From Rheum nobile (Eukaryota > Streptophyta > Magnoliopsida > Caryophyllales > Polygonaceae), in the NCBI GenBank assembly GCA_027886185.1, contig WOAB01000142.1, positions 2,976,001 through 3,040,000 of the forward strand: 64,000 nucleotides of DNA, in the 5' to 3' direction. A program made the translations under genes and the position numbers. Numbering within the stretch: position 1 is the stretch's first letter; every line of letters starts with the position of its first letter. The notes beneath the pieces were generated by a model that saw only the letters and a program-made list of their open reading frames with translations, was not told where the DNA came from and ran no database searches. Positions 9,876-20,182 of the stretch are shown piece after piece.

Positions 9876-10272
9876 TGTCTTGTCACAGGCGAGTACGGGT
9901 GGTCTGCCAACATGGAGCGTATCATGAAGGCTCAGGCCCTGAGAGACTCGAGCATGGGAGGATACATGTCGAGCAAGAAGACGATGTAGATAAACCCTGA
10001 GAACTCCATTATGGAGGAGCTCAGGAAGAGATCCGATGCTGACAAGAACAACAAGTCGGTCAAGGACTTGATTCTCCTCCTATTCGAGACCTCACTTCTG
10101 ACCTCGGGTTTCAGCCTGGACGAACCCGACACCTTTGGAAACAGGATCCACATGATGTTGAAGCTCGGCCTCATCATTGTTGAGGATGCTGTTGACGACA
10201 CTGACATGCCCCCGCTCGAGGAAGCTGATGCTGACGCTGATGCATGGCAGCAAGATGAAGGAGGTCGACTAA
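9876..10272 (+). pseudogene. cytosolic Hsp90 C-terminal fragment, pseudogene
   Basis: Translation begins CLVTGEYGW and continues through NMERIMKAQALRD, GYMSSKKTM, a KRSDADKN-type stretch, LLTSGFSLDEPDTFGNR and MPPLEEADADA, the C-terminal dimerisation region of cytosolic Hsp90. A TAG at 9987-9989 replaces the glutamate after KKTM. A one-base insertion around 10240-10246 moves the C-terminal tail into another frame, where the near-canonical MKEVD end and stop (10270-10272) can be read. The 5' part of the gene is absent; the homology begins abruptly beside the viral leader. The short tail would lack ATPase and client domains. Recognition of the parent gene is certain; capture, processed-copy or deletion origin is open. 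Confidence 0.9.
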
Positions 10273-10936
10273 GTGATTTTTGCTTGAAGAGTAACTCTGC
10301 TGACTCCACTCTTACTATTATAGTACCTATGCTTTTTAATTTTATTTTTGTCTCTCATTTTGTAACTAGACTAGATGCTCTATTTTGGCCCCTGGTTCAA
10401 TGGGCGTTGGCGTTATGACTGGCAGACAAACAATGCTTGTTCCAAGTTGCAGTCTTGAATGGCAATGGAGTTTTATTTTGCGTTATCTGCTTCTTCAATC
10501 CTTTAAAAATATTTTTGGATGCTTGTTGCATAATGTGTGTTGACTTGTCTACTTCTTGTTCAACATTTTCTCATGCTAGATTTTGGAGTTGATGTAGCAG
10601 AATATTGTGGATTGGAGAGTCTGATGTCTATAATCCTGGTGGGAGAATGATTTTTAAGGTGTTTATTCATAATTGAAAAGCTGGATTTGTTGAATGATGT
10701 ATACTTGCTGATTTTTTTTAAAAGCTGGATTTTTGGTTGCTGAATTTTCTGCTTTCCCAGTGGCTTTGGGTGTCAGTAGTTGTGTAAATGGTTGATTGTG
10801 TGCTGAATTTCGGTGCTTCTTGGGTGTGTTGTGCCTGAGCTTGACGTCCAAGTTCCCTATACTTTTGGTCAGTCCTTGACAATCAAGAATATGTGCATGT
10901 TATATACAGTTTATTATGTTTTGATGTGATGTTCTC
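10273..10936 (+). other. Hsp90 3' untranslated-like sequence and unassigned AT-rich spacer
   Basis: Directly after the Hsp90 tail the sequence looks like a plant 3' untranslated region (T-rich, no frame) for perhaps 200-300 bases. The rest resembles intron or spacer ahead of the next gene fragment. No promoter or coding sequence is supported. An apparent reading frame running from the Hsp90 tail to 10418 is only extension of the shifted frame. Confidence 0.4.
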
Positions 10937-11527
10937 ATGCTTGTTGGGCAAATTTGCTCTCTGACAGAAAAGTATCTTTTTTATTTGGATGTACATTATG
11001 AGCAGAGTATTTCTTTGAAGTCTGATTCACGAGCGATCTACAAGGATCTGAAGGAGATTCAGACTGATCTAACGGTGTGGATGGAGCGGAGCATGACCCT
11101 GAAAACTGAGCTGCAGTGCAGATTCTCGCAGCTTTGCTGCATCCAGAAGCAAATAACAGAGGCGTTGAACGACGTGGCGATGCACGATGAGATGCAGTTT
11201 ACAAGCTACCAAGCCGTGAAGTTCCAGGGAAAGGTGTTGAATATGCAGTAGGAGAATAACAAGGTTGGGGATGAGTTGCAGGCGAGCTTGGATAACGTGA
11301 CGGGGCTCCATATTGAGGTGGACAAGACTGTGAAGAAGCTGAATCAAGAACTGGAGATTTTCAGTAGTGATCGATCGTCGGATGGTGGGCAATCGAGCAG
11401 TGATTCAGTGGGGAAGAATCAGGTTCCGTTGAGGTCGTTTATTTTCGGAGTCAATCCCAAGAAGCAGAAGCCTTTCTTCTCTGTGCCCCCGTTGTTGCAT
11501 AAGATGATAAGAAATACCAACAGCTGA
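10937..11527 (+). pseudogene. C-terminal coiled-coil fragment, NETWORKED 2 / KIP1-like
   Basis: One frame carries SRAIYKDLKEIQTDLTVWME, a helical coiled-coil part, ENNKVGDELQ and a basic tail VPLRSFIFGVNPKKQK. This resembles the C-terminus of plant NET2-type (kinase-interacting protein 1-like) actin-binding proteins, recognised from memory and not aligned. Homology probably begins near 11020; upstream residues may be intron. A TAG at 11249-11251 sits where glutamine is likely (CAG to TAG), and the same frame continues to 11527. The N-terminal actin-binding domain is missing. It lies on the same strand as the Hsp90 fragment. Another coiled-coil family is possible. Confidence 0.5.
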
Positions 11528-11917
11528 ATCTTGCTTTCTCCTACATTGGGAAAATGTCATTGTTAGGTTCAGTTTGGTTATATTTAGATGCGTTAGTGGT
11601 GTGGATGTGTAAAGTTAAAGAGCAAAATAGGGAAATGAACAAGCAGAGTAGTTTTGCATTCATTGATCATATTAAGCGGGACTGAATGACTGATTAAAAA
11701 AATGTCACTTGTGTTTGTTTCTTTTTCATGATATGTATTATCATCTATGATTAGTGAATGGTAAATCATGTCTGTTTTGCATTAGATCCATTTGCTCATG
11801 GTAAATAGGGAAATGTGTTCAATGTTGGATAATACTGGATTGGTTCCCTTCTCTTTTATTCTCTCATGGTTGCAATTATACTAGTGTAGTAATAAGTGAT
11901 ATCTATAGACTCAAAAC
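11528..11917. other. AT-rich spacer, nothing recognised
   Basis: This is sequence after the NET2-like tail, probably its 3' flank. No frame, repeat or RNA gene is evident. Confidence 0.5.
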
Positions 11918-12041
11918 AAAACTCATGAACCTATAAGATAAAAAAACTCAAGATAAAACTTATTAACTAATGAAGAAAAAAACCATGAATTTGTAAAACA
12001 AAACTAATGAACTTATAAGATAAAACTTATTAACTACAAGA

Positions 12042-12330
12042 TAAAAAACTCATGAACCTGCAAGATAAAAAAAAAACTCAAAAACCTCAGAAAAAACCCA
12101 TGAACCTATATAACAAAACTAATGAACCTATAAGACAAAACTCATGAACCTGATAGTTAAAACTCATGAACCTTAGAAAAATCCCATAAAATTGTAAAAT
12201 AAAACTCATGAACGTACAAGTTAAAACTCATGAACCTACAAGTTCAAATGCATGAACCTGCAAGGAAAACTCATGAACCTGCAAGATTATCGGCTTAAAT
12301 TTCTCTTGTAGGGTTTATCAACCTCTAAAA
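12042..12330 (+). repeat. segmental duplication within the array (partner 13218-13525)
   Basis: The order of variant units, and the unique trailer TTATCGGCTTAAA...TTGTAGGGTTTATCAACCTC, are shared with 13218-13525. The array therefore grew partly by copying a block of about 300 bp, not only by single-unit slippage. Confidence 0.85.
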
Positions 12331-13217
12331 AACTCATGAACCAACAAGATAAAGGCATGAACTTATCAAGTTTACCAACTTTTATTCCAAGTTCATGAAC
12401 CTGCAAAGTAAAATATATGAACCTACAAGAAAAAAACTCATGAACCTGAAAGATTAAATTCATGAACCTACAAGAGATAACTCGTGAACCAGCAAGATAA
12501 ATGCATGAACTTATCGACATGAACCTAACATACAGCATTGATGAACCTGTAAGGTTATCGACATGAACCTAATAGAAAGCACTGATGAACCTGTAAGGTT
12601 ATCGACATGAACCTAACAGCAAGCATTGATGAACCTACAAGAAAAATTGATGAACCTGTAAGGGAAAACTCATGATCCTGGAAGTGCAAACTCATGAACC
12701 TATAAGATAAAACTCATGAACTTACAACGGAAAACTCGTGAAGTCCAAGATAAAGGCATGAACTTATCAAGTTTACGAACTTTTATTCCAAGTTCATGAA
12801 CCTGCGAAATAAAATATACGAACCTACAAGAAACTGGAGTTTACGAACTTTTATTCCACATACTATTGATTTTCTCGGAATTCCGAAATTCTCTTTCTCT
12901 AAGCTTGGATTTCAAGGTAATAAGAGTGGCAAAAGAAGAATGGCAAAAGAAGCTAAAATGTTGCTCAGATAATAAAATGAGAGAAAGTTTAAAACATTAA
13001 AGTAGCTAGATAAAATTATTCAGATGCAATGCACAAGTTTTTCTACTTAACTTGACAAAACGAGAGAAGAGAAACCAAGACTACAAAAAGCACGGCCCAT
13101 AAATGACAATGAACCAAACCCCTTCCACCGTTGGTTTCAAAACTACCAAATGGTTAAATTTGACGAATGATCCGCCAATCCCTCCAAAGTCCAAACATAG
13201 CACGCAACTCGCATTTC

Positions 13218-13525
13218 AAAAACTCATGAACCTGCAAGATAAAAAAACTCAAGAGATCTTAGAAAACACCCATGAACCTGTAAAACAAAATTAATGAACC
13301 TGTAAGACAAAACTCATGAACATGCTAGTTAAAACTCATGAACCTTAGAAAAATCTCATAAACTTGTAAAATAAAACTCATGAACCTATACGCAATAACT
13401 CATGAACCTACAAGTTAAAACTCATGAACCTACAAGTTCAAATGCATGAACTTGCAAGGAAAAACTCATGAACCTGCAAGATTATCGGCTTAAACTTTTC
13501 TTGTAGGGTTTATCAACCTCTAAAA
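13218..13525 (+). repeat. second copy of the 300-bp array segment
   Basis: It matches 12042-12330 in unit order and ends in the same non-repeat trailer. The tRNA-like sequence begins four bases after its end. Confidence 0.85.
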
Positions 13526-13528
13526 TAT

Positions 13529-13598
13529 AGCCTATGAGGGATTTGAACCCACATCCATGTGAATAAACACATTGCTCTACCATTTAAGCTAATAGGCT
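13529..13598 (-). tRNA. tRNA-like sequence, degenerate
   Basis: On the minus strand a 7-bp acceptor stem pairs perfectly (AGCCTAT with ATAGGCT). The D-arm/A box reads TAGCTTAAATGGTAGAGC and the T-arm/B box GGGTTCAAATCCC. The anticodon stem ATGTG/CACAT pairs, but its loop appears to have six bases (TTTATT) instead of seven, and the T-stem has one mismatch. Total length is 70. The missing loop base makes a functional anticodon doubtful, so it is likely a tRNA pseudogene or tRNA-derived relic. No CCA is encoded, as normal for nuclear genes. Confidence 0.5.
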
Positions 13599-14112
13599 AT
13601 GACAACCAATACACAATTTCAGCCTTTTGTCATTCAAATTCAGCACATGAAAGACGAACTGTACAAACCCAAAATCAAAGTTTTACATTCAAGTCCAAGA
13701 GTATAAATAACATAAGTTTTATTAAAAACTTGCTAGGTTCATGATAATTAATCAAATGATTCAAACACTTTGTCAAACAGATAGACATCTCAAGGCCTAT
13801 AAAACAGTTGTCTATCTAGCATTCTGCATAGAAAACTAGTAAATCCGGAAAGAAAATTCATGAACTTGCAAGTTAAAACTCATGAACTTGCAAGTTAAAA
13901 CTCATGAACCCGTAAGTTAAAACTCATGAACCTGCAACAAAAACTCATGACCCTGTAAGATAAAGCTTATGAAGCTATAGCTACATAAAAAACTCATGAA
14001 CATGAAAGATAAAACTCATGAACATGTAAGATAAAATTCATGAACGTGCAAAACAAAACTAATGAACTATAAGACAAAACTCATGAACTTGCAAAAAAAA
14101 ATCATGAACCTT

Positions 14113-14895
14113 GAAATAGTAGTAGGCCAGCTAATTTAGTTCACTGAAATGACTTAGTTACTTATGCACAAATCACGATTCATAATCTGTTCATAAACTA
14201 TGGATATGACTAGCTAATTTATGTTTGACTGATCAGAGCCAAAGATAAAACGAGCCACTCTAGGCCAGCACTCACACTCCACCAAAAATCAATATATGTA
14301 AATAGATAACAAATTGCAGCAATCACATTGTTGTTCAGAATAAGACTATTATACAGCTTATGGCTGTTTCTAATGCAGAAATGATAGATTAGAGAAGCTC
14401 TGAGGGTAGAAGTTTACACAATTCCAGACAGATCCACCTTATGTGATGTCCAGACTTGCTCTTATTTGAGTACGACACTAAATAGTCAACAACAACATGC
14501 ATCCTTAAAATTATCATTTCCCCATCTATAATCATCCCTTAGCATTATAGAATACACAAGCTTGGAGGAGGAGAATCTAATGACATATTGAGCATACAAT
14601 ACATGAATAAAAATTATTGTTTTGACCTTTCTCATAACAGCTCTGATGGGCATCATACAAATGTTCACGCAATTGTATATTATCTCCCAGTATGACACAA
14701 CTTTATACCTTTTTTTGTGAGAAGGGGTGGAATTGAAGCAGTATGCGCATGGGGCTATAGGACTAATCACAATAAATCATACACTCACTTAGAAATGGTT
14801 GAAGTTCATTTATGAGAAGATTAACAAAAGTGTGTTGCGAAAAGCAGAAAATAAAAGTCATCCAGGCAAGGACATTTTATAGAAGAAGAAGATGA
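14113..14895. other. unassigned spacer
   Basis: No convincing coding, RNA or repeat feature is seen. It may be the 3' flank of the minus-strand exon at 14896-14998. Confidence 0.4.
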
Positions 14896-14998
14896 TCAAT
14901 TCATACTTCTACTAAGGTCAACAACATCTTCCATACGGAATCCAAGCGATTGATCCATTGTGTGGAAGTCGGATACCCTGGTGTTGTTCTCAGTGCCA
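14896..14998 (-). CDS. possible terminal exon of an unidentified host gene
   Basis: On the minus strand a clean acceptor (CTTCTTCTTGTACTTGTTACAG) precedes an exon reading GTENNTRVSDFHTMDQSLGF and then RMEDVVDLSRSMN, ending with TGA at 14896-14898. The codon phase starts after one base. The composition looks like real plant protein sequence, but the family is not recognised. Upstream exons on the minus strand are not found with confidence. A short minus-strand ATG frame of 23 residues at 15475-15546 (MGSEDDALKNP...) could be a start exon but lacks a donor. Confidence 0.35.
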
Positions 14999-15621
14999 CT
15001 GTAACAAGTACAAGAAGAAGCATGTAAGAAAATAGATACATATAAAAACAAGCAGCAACTATTTTGTTGCAACCATCATCTAGAAGTAGAGACTAGAGAG
15101 AACCAGCAATTAACATCGTGACGAAAACCGGATACTAAAAGCACTAAACTTTCTGTTAAATAGACGTTCAACTTGTTGTCACTTAAACCAAAATTTGTTT
15201 CTAGCATAGTAAGATGGCAAGTAAAATACATATGATAATCATTTTTCCATGTCTAGTGACATCAATAACAAAAACACATGTCAACAAGGAACGTTCTGCA
15301 CATAGGCATTGATTGTCACTAGAAGACCATGAATGTACGAAGTATATGGAAACTTGTTCTACTAACAGAGATATAATCAGTATCAAAGAGAAAACTGGCA
15401 GACCCATCCAGATATAATGGGTCTTCATGCTGTTTTCTCTCCCTTCTTTATTGCTAGAATAATCATTCTAAAATTTAGAGAGCCTCCCAGTGAAAACTAA
15501 CAAACTTATGGGCTGGATTCTTCAAGGCGTCATCCTCGCTCCCCATTGCCTATTGTCACCCACTCAATTAACCATGTTTGCCTTTTCACAGACACATTAA
15601 AAAAACAAGCACAAAAGTTCA
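14999..15621. other. spacer or intron between divergent host-like fragments
   Basis: AT-rich sequence between the minus-strand exon and the plus-strand frame at 15622. A 75-residue minus-strand frame with hydrophobic stretches (15201-15428) exists, but no evidence favours it as a gene. Confidence 0.35.
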
Positions 15622-15999
15622 GTGGGGCATTTCATCGAACAGTTGGCATTCAAAAACGAAAACCCCAGTTCAAAAACTCGTAATCAGCTCTGGAAAGTTC
15701 AAAGTTCAAAACTCGACTCCTCTCATCCCAGCTCCGTCGCCGAGGATGACTCCGGCGCCGGAGACCTTCTCACCAGGAAGCTCAATCCGAACAATAAGTC
15801 GTCAACCACGAAATCGGCCTCTAGAAACTACTTCGCCCTCTCCAGATTCTCGAACATGTTCAAGAAGGATCTGAAATCGGCGGTCCGGGATCCCGAACAA
15901 TCCGGATCTGGTCTGGTGAAGAGGACGAGATCGTCGTCATATTCGTCGGCGAAGGAGATGTTCCGGAAGTACCTGTCGGTGAAGAGGAAGAGCAAATGA
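15622..15999 (+). CDS. small basic protein, possibly MAKR/BKI1-like, perhaps truncated
   Basis: A 125-residue frame ends in a serine- and lysine-rich tail: SRNYFALSRFSNMFKKDLKS, then KRTRSSSYSSAKEMFRKYLS and KRKSK. Basic and serine stretches with an SSAKExxxKYL motif recall the C-terminal part of membrane-associated kinase regulators / BRI1 kinase inhibitor 1 proteins, which bind the plasma membrane through basic residues and regulate receptor kinases. The resemblance is by eye and partial. Codon composition is richer in C and G (TCG, CCG) than the flanks, which supports a real gene. The protein is shorter than typical family members. The start is the first ATG in the frame; a 5' exon may be missing. 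Confidence 0.4.
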   Translation: MGHFIEQLAFKNENPSSKTRNQLWKVQSSKLDSSHPSSVAEDDSGAGDLLTRKLNPNNKSSTTKSASRNYFALSRFSNMFKKDLKSAVRDPEQSGSGLVKRTRSSSYSSAKEMFRKYLSVKRKSK

Positions 16000-16916
16000 G
16001 TGTCTTCTTGTCTTTTGGTATGTTTTATATGGAAGGGTATTTTCGTCTTTCATTAGATTTTTGTCTTAAATTACAAAAATACCACCGTGCAAATACTTCT
16101 TAGGAGCTTGCTTTTTTTTAACTGATTCTCTTAGAATCAATCTGGATCGTTGATCTCCTTCATCCAAGGGCTATTATTAGTGCTTAATTTTTATCTTAAG
16201 GGGGTTATGTGTGTGAGCGGGCCTCCATCTATATAAGTAATATAACTATCAAAGTACGTATTACAATTATAAATATATTTTTTTATCAAACAATTATAAA
16301 TATTGAATGTACGCAGTGAACTTATAATTAATGAAAACGTGAATGTGTACGTTTGAGGATGCGGTAGATGCATGTTCCGGTGGTGGACCTTGGTCGCCAA
16401 AGGGCCTTCAATGGCTGCACCAAATGCATGCCTAAGACGGACCACCGAAGGGCGATGCATGACACAAACAAAATCTGACATTGATGGCAAAATATTCGAC
16501 TTGGATATGTCGTATGGATGTAGGGCCCACGTACTTCTCATAAATTTTATTATGACGTGAACACCTTTCGATACTTAAGAGTTACACTTATACAAAACAA
16601 ATCATTTTGCAATAAGACAATCGGATTACTCTCATTCAACTTGAAATGAATTAAGATAGTTATTCCGAATTAGTTTGTAAATATAAAGCCGCTACAAAAC
16701 TCATTAAAGTTTTAACTTATTCACGTTCAACACTACACATGGATTGGAATATGGAATGCTCACATTTGTGGGCGATGAAGTTTGTAGTGTTGGTTGAAAA
16801 TAGTTTAAAACAAGTTTGAGTCTTTGCAGGTTAGTTAGCAAACATGACACTTCGTGATCACAAAGTCACGAATTCGAATCTCTCTCTATCCCGTTGTAAT
16901 GGCCTAGTGTCTTTAT
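16000..16916. other. spacer, nothing recognised
   Basis: The 3' flank of the small gene followed by AT-rich DNA. Opposed short frames around 16191-16560 overlap each other and have no recognisable content. Confidence 0.5.
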
Positions 16917-16958
16917 GAACTTGTAGAATGGTAAGATTGCCCACATTAGGGTTACCTT

Positions 16959-18189
16959 TTATAGGTTGGCATGGCCAATTTTGTTTATAGGTAGTTGATT
17001 TTCATTACCACCGATGGCTTTTGAAGAAGAAATAATACAATGATTAAAAATGAGAGAGAGATTACATGCATCTGACGTCATGTGTGACAAGGCCCTGATA
17101 TTCATATACCATCCATCATTTTGAGACTGGAAGGAGTTCATAGCATTCAAAAAGGCAGATTGATCCCAAGCCGGATTTGAGAAGTTTTGTTGACCGAACG
17201 TACAAAGCTTGATTACTGGAATCATGCTGATGGTTGGGGCATGGGTCGAGGAGCCCGTTCCAATTCTATTTCCGTGGTCTGAACCATTGTGGAGGCTGCC
17301 AGGATGAGTTCTGGTTCCAAGGATGGTAGTTTTGGTTTCATCCTCCTCCTCCACGACCGCGGCGCCACGACTGCCTCTGAAGTTGTTGTTACCACCATTG
17401 TTGGGTGTGGACGGCCTTGCAGACGGTCGGTTTATGGCGGCAAAAGGTGCAGTTGGAGGAGGAGTGGGGTTCGTTGTAGCGGCAAGGGCAGTGGTTGGCG
17501 ATTGAACATGAGCTCTACGGGATTCTTCAAGCAAAAGGATGCTCCAACATTCTTGCATAGGAATAATCACAACCATGGTGGAGAAGTCATTGTTGAGGTG
17601 AGGCCTCTAATAGCCTTTAAGACCAATGTCTCATCGAAAATGAGGTTGTTGACATCAATAAGGCCATCAACAAGGGCTTTTAATTTATGACAATACTCGG
17701 TGATTGTCAAATTGACTTGATTGAGACTTAACTCAAATTCGAGTTAAATCGCACGTCTTTTCTTGTTGTCGCAAAACAAATTTTCATGGCATTCCAGAGA
17801 TCTTGAGAAATAGCATTTGTTTACATCACGATTTCGAGGATGTCATTCGTGATGGAGCCATAGAGCCACGACAGAACTGTCTAGTCAAGGATTTGCCATA
17901 GTTCGTCCGTGGGAGGAGAGGAGTGAGAGTCGTTGACATGAGATTTGAGACCAAATTTTCCGACGGTGACAAGAAAGAATTCTCGCCATTTGTTATAGTT
18001 GGAGAATTTGAGATCCAATGGTATGAGGACATGTGTTTTGATGCTTGCAACAAAAAGGGCTTGTTGTACAGCAATTTCAGTAGGGGTGCGGGTATGAGTG
18101 GTGTTTGGAGTGGGTGGGAAATCGTTATCGGTGTAGTTATCGGAGGTGTTGTCACCAGTAGGAGGGGTGAGGCCGCTCTTTGTTGACAT
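16959..18189 (-). pseudogene. copia gag and protease remnant
   Basis: The N-terminal gag part (from the ATG at 18187-18189, MSTKSGLTPPTGDN) contains LDLKFSNYNKWREFF, typical of copia gag. It breaks near 17881 and resumes in other frames. The C-terminal piece is proline/asparagine-rich, followed by a protease-like segment GWYMNIRALSHMTSDACNLS, in which the expected catalytic DTGA is replaced by NIRA. The zinc knuckle is not seen. Non-functional. Confidence 0.7.
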
Positions 18190-18268
18190 TAATGAGAGGA
18201 AAAAGTAGAGGAGCGTGAAGAGGATTAGAATGAGAGGAGATAAGGAACATTTGAAAGGCCTGATACCA

Positions 18269-18400
18269 TGTAGAAGGGTAAGAATGCCCACATTAGGATT
18301 ACCTTATATATAGTACAATATATATAGGATTACATGTGTGAACAAGATAACAGGGAATATCATAAATATATATACAAATCATATATTATGGTAACTATCA
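18269..18400 (-). repeat. LTR of the small copia element
   Basis: A 132-bp LTR bounded by TG and CA and flanked by the TSD GAACT on its outer side. Its inner side abuts the primer binding site. Confidence 0.85.
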
Positions 18401-18574
18401 GAACTAAAACAAAATAGTTTAAGCATATTTTATTTCCAAAATACGCATGTAGGATAAGTGGATAACCGAATAAGAGACGTTCTGATCTGTATATAAATTA
18501 ATGGATAATCGGTTGCTCGCAATTAATATTCCATTAGTTAATGATAAATGATTATATCACGGTTTTTTTTTCTT

Positions 18575-18717
18575 TGTTAAGAAAAAAGTGTCATTTTTAT
18601 CGTTAATTTTTGTTAAGAAATATTTGTCATTTTAGAGTTGTAAGTAATGATTTATTGGTGAGTTACGAGGTATGTTATTAAAAGTTGTACATATTGATAT
18701 AACCTATGCAAATTCTC
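18575..18717 (+). repeat. dispersed repeat (copy also at 47970-48118)
   Basis: About 145 bp share order and many words with 47970-48118, for example AAGTAATGATTTATTGGTGAG, ACGAGGTATGTTAT and CATATTGATATAA. It is non-coding. The element type is not identified. Confidence 0.7.
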
Positions 18718-18965
18718 TTTACTATTGGTAAAAAAATAAGGTGATTAGTTATTAAATTGTAAATTTTAGAAAATGCTTATAGTATTTAAAATAATAATTA
18801 TATTTTTTAATAGTTATATCAAAATTTAAAATAACATTTATTTTAACGGATGGGGTATTGCCGTATTGATCTTTGTGTGTATATGAGCAAAACATGATAA
18901 ATTTTAACAACTTCAAAATCTTTTAACTCTTTTTTTCATTCTTTATGCTTTTGTTTGTACTCATA

Positions 18966-19224
18966 CTCCCTCTGTCCCTTATTATAGTTCGTGTTTCTTT
19001 TTGCACATTTGTTGATGCGTGTTTTGTATCGTTAATATCTCTAATTATATGTTAATAAAAATTATACATTTTTTGATATTGTCAAAATACTCATTGAGAT
19101 GAATCAAACAAGATTTCATATGACTATGTTTTTTCTTATATATTAAAAAAAATCTTGAAGATTCTCTTCAATTATAAATAATATAAAAAATAGAATCAGG
19201 AATTATAATAAGTGACCGAGTGAC
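18966..19224. mobile_element. Stowaway-like MITE, diverged
   Basis: It begins CTCCCTCTGTCCC after a TA, and aligns along its length with the better-kept element at 21953-22211 (TTTTGTATCGTTAATATCTC, GATGAATCAAACAAGA). Its right end is mutated (GTGACCGAGTGAC then TA), but the total length is the same 259 bp, which supports these ends. Confidence 0.7.
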
Positions 19225-19430
19225 TATTATAGAAGTGGCCTTTCGGAATTAAACTAATCCTATTAAAGATTGCATCTTTTCTTGAAAGACGGCCATTGGT
19301 TAGCTTAAGCCTACCTTCTCCCCAAGTCGTACTAAAAGAAGTACCCATCTTGAACATTTCAAAAAGGTAATACAAATTCGTAGATAGGAATATTTGTTTT
19401 CTTATTATCCAAAGTAACAGATGAGTATAA

Positions 19431-20173
19431 TTTTTTTTAATTTTTTTTTTGATAAGGTAAAAATTCGAGTACCAACAACAACGTCGAAAAGCTCGATAGG
19501 CCGATAAATCGACAACCGGAAAACTGGTTAGAACAACAAAGCAAACAATGAAAAATACAACAAGCAAAAGCGAGTCAAACGAACTAGGGTGAGAGGTGAG
19601 TCAAGCACAAATCAATAGATAGAGCCACTAGAACAAGGGTCAAATAGGATGAATCTTGGACAGATACTGAATGGACTACCATGATGTTGCCCTCACCTAG
19701 ATGAGAGATTTTCAGGAGTCTCGACCACCCTGACGTTGCCTACAATGGATCTTTAGGAGCCTCAAACACAGCCACCATCACAACCGGAATAACTCGGTCT
19801 CCATCTAGATCAACTCAACCAAAGCAAAGTACTAACACCCAAGCTTGTAAAACAGAAACACAACCAAACAGGTACAAACAACAACAACAAAAGCAATAGC
19901 AAGCAGCGGTGCAGGTTGGTGGCGCACTGGTGCGTTCTTGAGGGAGCGGGGGCTCGGTCGAAGCGGGGGCACGGTGCGGAGCGGGGACGCAGTGCGGAGC
20001 GGGGACGCAATGCGGAGCGGGCTCGTTCAGAGCATCTTCTCTCCAGCTTTGAAGTCACCGGAGGGCGCTTCGCTGAAGGTCGCCATTGAAGGAAGCTTGA
20101 GGCCGTTTCTCCCTCTAGGGCCAGCTGGCTCTCTTTTGGAGCGTTTTTCTCTTTCTGAGTTTCTGTGTTTTGC
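19431..20173 (-). mobile_element. poly(A) retroposon (short LINE-derived or similar) with 9-bp TSD
   Basis: TGAGTATAA occurs at 19422-19430 and again at 20174-20182. Next to the left copy is a T-rich run (poly(A) on the minus strand), followed inward by CCTTATC-type sequence, the usual 3' end of a non-LTR retroposon. Its minus-strand 5' part is GC-rich, with a tandem GCTCCGC.CTGCGTCCCC motif (about 19960-20030). No reverse transcriptase is present. A 134-residue minus-strand frame (19810-20214) overruns the TSD and is not credited as a gene. It could be an internally deleted LINE or a LINE-mobilised transcript. Confidence 0.7.
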
Positions 20174-20182
20174 TGAGTATAA

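Larger units (their letters stand above)
11918..14112. repeat. degenerate minisatellite array of AACTCATGAACCTGCAAGATA-type units
   Basis: A roughly 20-22 bp unit (consensus about AAACTCATGAACCTGYAAGAT) recurs dozens of times across 11918-12840, 13215-13500 and 13850-14112, with substitutions and length changes. Non-repeat islands (12840-13215, 13526-13850) separate the blocks. All units face the same way. Short frames read through it are not credible genes. It may be an old minisatellite or part of a large non-autonomous element. Confidence 0.9.
16922..18400 (-). mobile_element. internally deleted Ty1/copia element with 5-bp TSD GAACT
   Basis: The element is flanked by GAACT at 16917-16921 and 18401-18405. 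The right LTR (18269-18400, 132 bp) starts TGTAGAAGGGTAAGAATGCC and ends ACTATCA. The left side has only the beginning of the same LTR (TGTAGAATGGTAAGATTGCC), then passes directly into coding remnants. The minus-strand primer binding site TGGTATCAGGCC lies at 18257-18268. The deletion removed the rest of the left LTR, integrase, reverse transcriptase and RNase H. Confidence 0.85.

Noticed and set aside
11918..14112. CRISPR-like array
   Set aside because: Units are degenerate and contiguous without unique spacers, and the sequence is plant nuclear DNA.
14486..15428. Two minus-strand frames with hydrophobic stretches
   Set aside because: No recognisable family, poor context, composition like surrounding non-coding DNA.
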